From Bacteroidaceae bacterium (GTDB lineage: Bacteria; Bacteroidota; Bacteroidia; Bacteroidales; Bacteroidaceae): a stretch of 32,782 bases of DNA. Positions 32,501 through 32,782 of the stretch are shown one piece after another; the stretch's first letter is position 1; each line of letters starts with the position of its first letter. The stretch lies in assembly GCA_017617575.1 (NCBI GenBank), contig JAFZVY010000059.1:1-32782 (forward strand), in the 5' to 3' direction. A program made the translations under genes and the position numbers. The notes below the pieces were generated by a model. It was not told the origin of the DNA and did no database searches. It saw nothing but the letters and a program-made list of their open reading frames with translations.

Positions 32501-32782
32501 TTGGGTGAATGTAGTCAATCCTTCCGATGTACGAACCCTCAGCGATGGCCGCATTATGTTGGTATGGACAATGGACGAACTCACGGGTTACGAACTCACG
32601 GGAGAGACGGTATTTGGACTTACATCCACCAATGCACAGGGACGTTCAGTCATCAGCTACGTAGGCTTCACTTCCAACGTCAACAATACCGTGAAGGAAC
32701 TCAACGAGGCAGTAGGAATTCAGGACGTGACAGAAACAGCGCCGTCATCAACCTTTTCCATATTCGCTCCAGACGGTACGCC
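29538..32782 (+). CDS. Secreted glycoside hydrolase family 31 protein, 3' end outside the window
   Basis: The frame is open for 1081 codons from ATG at 29538 to the window end. It begins with a signal peptide (1-19, LQTRAQ). GH31 enzymes are retaining alpha-glucosidases or alpha-xylosidases. An N-terminal beta domain is followed by the catalytic barrel with YGYFQSKERY, the nucleophile Asp392 in AYWVDSSEP, and the likely acid/base Asp489 in TWSGD. After the C-terminal beta domains comes a bacterial Ig-like domain (about 814-910, VKSVQVTPTDAKLFLGQTK). A further beta domain and what looks like the start of a C-terminal sorting tail (STFSIFAPDGT) follow, so only a few dozen codons are probably missing. 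The exact substrate is not determined. The inverted-repeat element ends about 50 bases before its start. Confidence 0.92.
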   Translation, partial: MKRFYLMTLLSVVALQTRAQDYMLTSGNVVTEISFYSTDIVRVMKYQSSDALGKTDPKVVVTMTPQTVSLMKKEGAQIDTLLTERVMVTCNKSTGLLGFYRPDGTVLIKERAKATFTKRTSHTIDPYTVSQSFRLSSGEAIYGFGQVQDGNLNHRNTSYSHMVQNNMSVWMPYFHSTRGYGLYWDLYGPCDFSDNSSTGATFKTEAAHAVDYYVLVGAEGDGDDVVRRVRELTGKATMVPLWTYGYFQSKERYQSAMETLEVMQKYRSLNVPLDCVVQDWQYWGDNNQWNAMEFLNPQFKTNYPKMIDGLHADGAHLLISFWANFGPDTKQYKYFKEYNQLMKQGNEIMTTTYPANSGVAIYSPYQKSARDYYWNCLYDGLVSKGVDAYWVDSSEPDHYQGGDDWETTNDFVVLNKGGEDNATLNPLSLESQHTWRSLRNVFPLVHASGVYDGHRAQKSELTEAKRVMIMTRSGFVGMQRYGAGTWSGDITASWETLAKQIPAALNYSACGIPSWNSDIGGFFNGSYQGAGQATYNELYCRWIQFGTFCTIMRSHGAGTDRAIYQFGKEGESYYDVINRYIHLRYALLPYIYSTARQVHASDYSFMRAMGIAYPSDATAIAQKDEFMFGRDLLVAPVVQAQATKRSVYLPKGDDWTDIWTGEQHNGGTRVARNVNLALMPLYVRQGSILPWGADTQYSSQSNWDNLEIRIYPGADGSFTLYEDERDNYNYEKGSYTEIPFTWDDATHTLTIGARQGSFDGMLANRTFRIVLVDADKHVGLGIKQSVRFSKDVAYDGNEIKVHIDNDNLITEESSVVKSVQVTPTDAKLFLGQTKTIAVNALMGDGTKQTVTLDAVFETTDPNIAVVRDGIIYAGQQEGQTDVNITYTDAMGTEHYATINVDVSIPANIYTWKAYDWYRNRVSDRLSASDISYSNKDNTITITKKGAQNIALRYKEQKYMAPGVKYLVVVATDVSKTKTDSQLWFINGRWVNVVNPSDVRTLSDGRIMLVWTMDELTGYELTGETVFGLTSTNAQGRSVISYVGFTSNVNNTVKELNEAVGIQDVTETAPSSTFSIFAPDGT

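Overview
The window looks like a chromosomal stretch from a Bacteroidales bacterium, most likely Prevotella or a close relative. The evidence is promoters of the Bacteroidetes type (TTTG, about 20 bases, TAnnTTTG), GLPGLI-family proteins, TonB-receptor-like barrels with carboxypeptidase-regulatory domains, a secreted protein ending in the Prevotella-like tail NINGQRVK, and AT-rich intergenic DNA. No tRNA, rRNA, CRISPR array, insertion sequence or prophage was seen.

Layout. 1-3567: a small secreted TPR-like protein, an MFS sugar-acid-type transporter and folB. 3568-5075: dnaA with its promoter. 5462-9940: two tandem copies of a two-gene cassette. Each copy encodes a small secreted acidic protein (76 or 77 aa) and a 235-aa GLPGLI protein. 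Each also has matching upstream sites, promoter, long leader, intergenic hairpin and terminator. 10144-13370: a 56-aa microprotein beside a 929-aa mosaic surface protein. 13859-19775: an HtrA/Deg protease, a secreted carboxypeptidase-regulatory-domain protein and a 985-aa outer-membrane barrel. 19911-23527: gmd, yjbQ, a HEAT-like protein, a chloramphenicol-acetyltransferase-like enzyme and a NifX-like protein, all on the minus strand. 23886-28797: a macrodomain protein, a glutathione peroxidase-nitroreductase fusion, a two-gene cell-envelope operon, a membrane-bound LytTR regulator and a DnaQ-like exonuclease. 29538-end: a GH31 glycosidase cut by the window edge.

The most unusual content lies between the genes. 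(1) The duplicated cassettes keep paired RNA-like structures with compensating base changes. (2) A composite leader element sits directly upstream of three unrelated genes (yjbQ, macrodomain, lipoprotein). In each case it ends in exactly five 8-base units, and the last unit lies exactly 7 bases from the start codon; folB has a nine-unit array without the rest of the element. (3) A dispersed inverted-repeat element occurs twice (about 7928-8113 and 29317-29490), and its central core is in opposite orientation in the two copies, as a site-specific inversion would leave it. The second copy is just upstream of the GH31 gene.

Functional links between genes are mostly inferred. The plausible units are nifX-like/catA-like/HEAT-like; the lipoprotein and small barrel with a 4-base overlap; the two peptide/GLPGLI cassettes; and the surface protein with the microprotein. 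All identities come from reading motifs, with no database search.
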